Made by a program: the position numbers and the translations under genes. Shown here in pieces: positions 40,611 through 40,851 of a stretch of DNA of 40,851 nt (the stretch's first letter is position 1; the number at the start of each line of letters is the position of its first letter). Source of the stretch: Nemertoderma westbladi (lineage: Eukaryota > Xenacoelomorpha > Nemertodermatida > Nemertodermatidae); contig JAUCBJ010000544.1 of NCBI GenBank assembly GCA_032718475.1, forward strand, positions 1 to 40,851, written 5' to 3'. The notes beneath the pieces are model-generated. The model had not been told where the DNA came from, did no database searches, and saw only the letters and a program-made list of their open reading frames with translations.

Positions 40611-40851
40611 TCTGTGTCTACATTAGTATTAATAGCCCCGTTATGAATATTATTATTTAAATTATTTAAATTAGAATTATTCGGATTATTTTGAATATTT
40701 GAATTAATATTATTATTTAGATTATTTTGAATATTTGGATTTAAATTATTATTTGGATTATTTGTATTTAAATTACCGGGTAAAATACTATTTCCTGTAA
40801 TAAAAGTTTGATTAGGGTTATCTACTACGGTACTATTAATATTAATTTCTT

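Larger units (their letters stand above)
39554..40851 (-). pseudogene. Low-complexity reading frame(s) with internal repeats, unknown (perhaps retroelement gag-like)
   Basis: The minus strand is open from the window edge (40851) for about 180 codons. An Asn-rich stretch (NTNNPNNNLNPNIQNNLNNN) is followed by three repeats of about 22 residues (VVSAQRVAGLSQPDGGLPGH and relatives). Then come RDSEVR-type repeats and a poly-Gly run. After G-run frameshifts near 40327-40344 and 40185-40199, a second RDSEV/NNVPQ unit follows. An Arg/Glu-rich segment (RRRSEERRRLVEFNREVEER) ends at a TAG near 39900. A further Arg-rich frame reaches 39554. No enzyme motif. It may be a gag-like or structural low-complexity protein; G-run indels could be sequencing artefacts. 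Confidence 0.4.

Overview
The window is animal DNA, most likely from a marine invertebrate. It joins two very different kinds of sequence. Positions 1 to about 7762 are mitochondrial: part of cox1, then nad1, 12S rRNA, nad4L, a putative nad6, cox2, nad4, 16S rRNA, ten tRNA genes and a duplicated control region, all on the minus strand. TGA is read as Trp (a tRNA-Trp with anticodon UCA is present). AGA/AGG fit Ser in cox2, and there is a tRNA-Ser(GCU). This agrees with the invertebrate mitochondrial code. I do not recognise the gene order and cannot name the phylum.

From 7763 on the sequence is nuclear and very rich in repeats. The only host gene with clear family identity is the last exon of an ST13 (Hsc70-interacting protein) gene at 11871-12098, which lies directly downstream of a 3 kb array of 30/31 bp repeats. 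The rest is transposons and satellites: RTE-like LINE copies with (TAG)n tails, a piggyBac-like MITE inside one LINE, a hammerhead ribozyme in a tRNA-like repeat at about 15790-15855, two large minisatellite arrays in opposite orientation (16.5-17.8 and 18.8-20.65 kb), and a 2.1 kb array of 17 bp units containing CACGTG.

The right third is a nested insertion. A LINE begins at about 24.03 kb and resumes at 35.87 kb. A BEL/Pao LTR retrotransposon (24777-35864, minus strand, 5 bp target duplication GCTAC, LTRs of about 1.2 kb that are nearly identical) interrupts it. This BEL element keeps gag and protease, has lost reverse transcriptase and integrase, and carries about 3 kb of unrelated ORF-bearing cargo between the pol remnant and its 3' LTR. 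The last 1.3 kb holds a low-complexity minus-strand reading frame with internal tandem repeats and long G runs.

The points most worth following up are the hammerhead ribozyme overlapping a tRNA-like promoter, a mitochondrial tRNA-Lys that looks remoulded from tRNA-Ser within a control-region duplication, the chimeric BEL element with cargo, and the mitochondrial/nuclear junction, which could be a recent nuclear insertion or an assembly chimera.
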